A DNA stretch of 64,000 bases. It comes from Streptomyces sp. WZ-12. Lineage in GTDB: Bacteria > Actinomycetota > Actinomycetes > Streptomycetales > Streptomycetaceae. This document shows, one piece after another, positions 63,359 to 64,000 of the stretch (the first letter of the stretch is position 1; each line of letters opens with the position of its first letter). The stretch lies in assembly GCF_028898845.1 (NCBI RefSeq), contig NZ_CP118574.1:2480001-2544000 (forward strand), given 5' to 3'. Below the pieces are notes generated by a model. That model was not told where the DNA came from. It did no database searches and saw only the letters and a list, made by a program, of their open reading frames with translations. A program made the translations under genes and the position numbers.

Positions 63359-63911
63359 CTCGGGTGCTCGCCTGCTTTCATGGGGCCGCGCGTACGGCGC
63401 GGGTGGTGTCGTCGGTGGTCGTCATCCGCGGTCGGGGGATGTTCGGAACGGCACGCACCGCAGGCGTGGTACGGCACGCGCTCGGGCACGGCGGAGCCCA
63501 ACGGCGGTGCGGCGGTGGGGAATCCAGGCGCCCGCCGTTCACACGCCCCCCTTCAGGCACTCGCAGAACAAAAGATAGGGCTCTTTATGTGGGTTGGGTA
63601 GGGCGCGTTGACGGACGCTCATCTCCCCTTGCCGGCGCCGCGGTCCGGCCGCTGGGTTGCGCGCTCGGGCGCCCCGGCGTCCTCGCCGGTGCCCCCAAAG
63701 CGCAAGCCCGGCCGTGGCCTTGGCCGGAGGCGACCGCGCCCCCTCTGCCCGTGGGCCCCTGCCGCCAGTACCGGAACCGTCGGCGTCATGCCCTGCCCCG
63801 CGTGTGGACAGTCACTGATGCGCGTCTCAGAATCGCGGTGTGCCGCTGTGGCGTACCCGTGTCCCGTCAATCCGGTCAATATCCGTCATACGGAGCGTGA
63901 CTGGCCACTCA
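63359..63911. other. 553-bp gap upstream of the aminotransferase
   Basis: No established gene. It includes a 15-codon minus-strand frame rich in Thr codons (63378-63425), an AT-rich patch at 63559-63600 likely to hold a promoter, and a plus-strand frame ending at 63900 whose last 20 residues contain CRCG and end in GQYPSYG. None of these could be tied to a known family. Confidence 0.4.
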
Positions 63912-64000
63912 TCACGAGGCGATTCCGGCCACCTTCCCCCGCTCGACGTCGAGCTCGACCGCGGCCGCCGCCTCCGGCGCGGCCAGCGCCGGCAGCAGGC
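63912..64000 (-). CDS. 3' end of an unidentified gene cut by the window edge
   Basis: A minus-strand frame enters from the right border and stops at TGA 63914-63912. Its 28 codons are almost all G/C-ending (LLPALAAPEAAAAVELDVE, then RGKVAGIAS), as in real genes of this genome. Too short to identify. Confidence 0.45.
   Translation of the reverse strand, partial: LLPALAAPEAAAAVELDVERGKVAGIAS

Noticed and set aside
63364..63900. 178-residue plus-strand frame at the right end
   Set aside because: Most of it lacks the codon pattern of real genes; only its Cys-containing end looks interesting, and no family could be named.

Overview
The window is about 64 kb of very GC-rich actinobacterial chromosome. 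Nearly all genes use strongly G/C-ending codons, with GTG and TTG starts, stop-start overlaps of the ATGA, GTGA and TGATG kinds, and many lipobox lipoproteins. The gene content (SpoIIE phosphatase, RsbW-like ATPase, SAV2148-type HEPN protein, Rv1733c-type membrane protein, ArpA-like TetR regulator, Sfp-type phosphopantetheinyl transferase, TreY/TreZ/GlgX) points to Streptomyces or a close relative. No rRNA, tRNA, CRISPR array, prophage or complete transposon was recognised.

Layout. 1-6.2 kb: L,D-transpeptidase lipoprotein, secreted-repeat lipoprotein, aldo/keto reductase, Tat-exported phosphocholine-type phospholipase C and an RsbW-like ATPase. 6.4-10.5 kb: a four-gene operon for a PaoABC/YagTSR-like molybdenum hydroxylase plus an unknown leading gene. 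10.7-15.3 kb: class-3-lipase-like protein lacking its nucleophile, isochorismatase-family hydrolase, EstB-like serine hydrolase, zinc-ribbon protein and SpoIIE phosphatase. 15.3-20.9 kb: protocatechuate genes (pcaH, pcaG, pcaD, pobA) divergent from a regulator made of two IclR units. 20.9-27.6 kb: BrkB-type membrane protein, AidB-like acyl-CoA dehydrogenase, a degenerate adenylate-kinase-like protein, GAF regulator, LLM flavin oxidoreductase and an acetyltransferase. 27.7-37.8 kb: assimilatory sulfate reduction (leader peptide, sulfite reductase, zinc ribbon, cysH, cysC, cysD, cysN), then a sulfonate/nitrate-type ABC transporter and a sirohydrochlorin chelatase. 38-45.5 kb: glycosyltransferase, subtilisin-like protease, macrolide glycosyltransferase divergent from an APH-family kinase, exonuclease and HEPN protein. 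46-55 kb: glycogen and trehalose enzymes GlgX, TreY and TreZ, interleaved with an MFS transporter and a DUF1707-FHA protein. 55-64 kb: DJ-1/PfpI protein, NCS1 permease divergent from a PucR regulator, metallophosphoesterase with PPTase, Rv1733c-type protein, ArpA-like regulator, class IV aminotransferase and the tail of an unidentified gene.

Functional logic. The sulfur block forms one pathway: sulfate activation (CysDN, CysC), APS/PAPS reduction (CysH), sulfite reduction (SirA-type CysI), import of a sulfur compound (ABC genes) and siroheme supply (CbiX). A small Cys-containing leader peptide precedes it. GlgX, TreY and TreZ together convert glycogen-derived maltooligosaccharides into trehalose. 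PobA and PcaHGD cover part of 4-hydroxybenzoate and protocatechuate degradation; pcaB, pcaC and pcaIJF are not present here.

Most notable points: cysD and cysN carry about six single-base frame breaks, all inside a block that starts abruptly within cysD at about 31.5 kb and is extremely C-rich on the + strand. A DosR/DevR-like box stands upstream of the Rv1733c-type gene. A perfect 14-bp palindrome lies between the -35 and -10 of the macrolide glycosyltransferase promoter. A 189-bp element has 28-bp inverted ends, and related DNA forms a hairpin at 26.85 kb. Two sulfur genes carry small in-frame repeat insertions, and two enzymes (lipase-like, adenylate-kinase-like) lack key catalytic residues.
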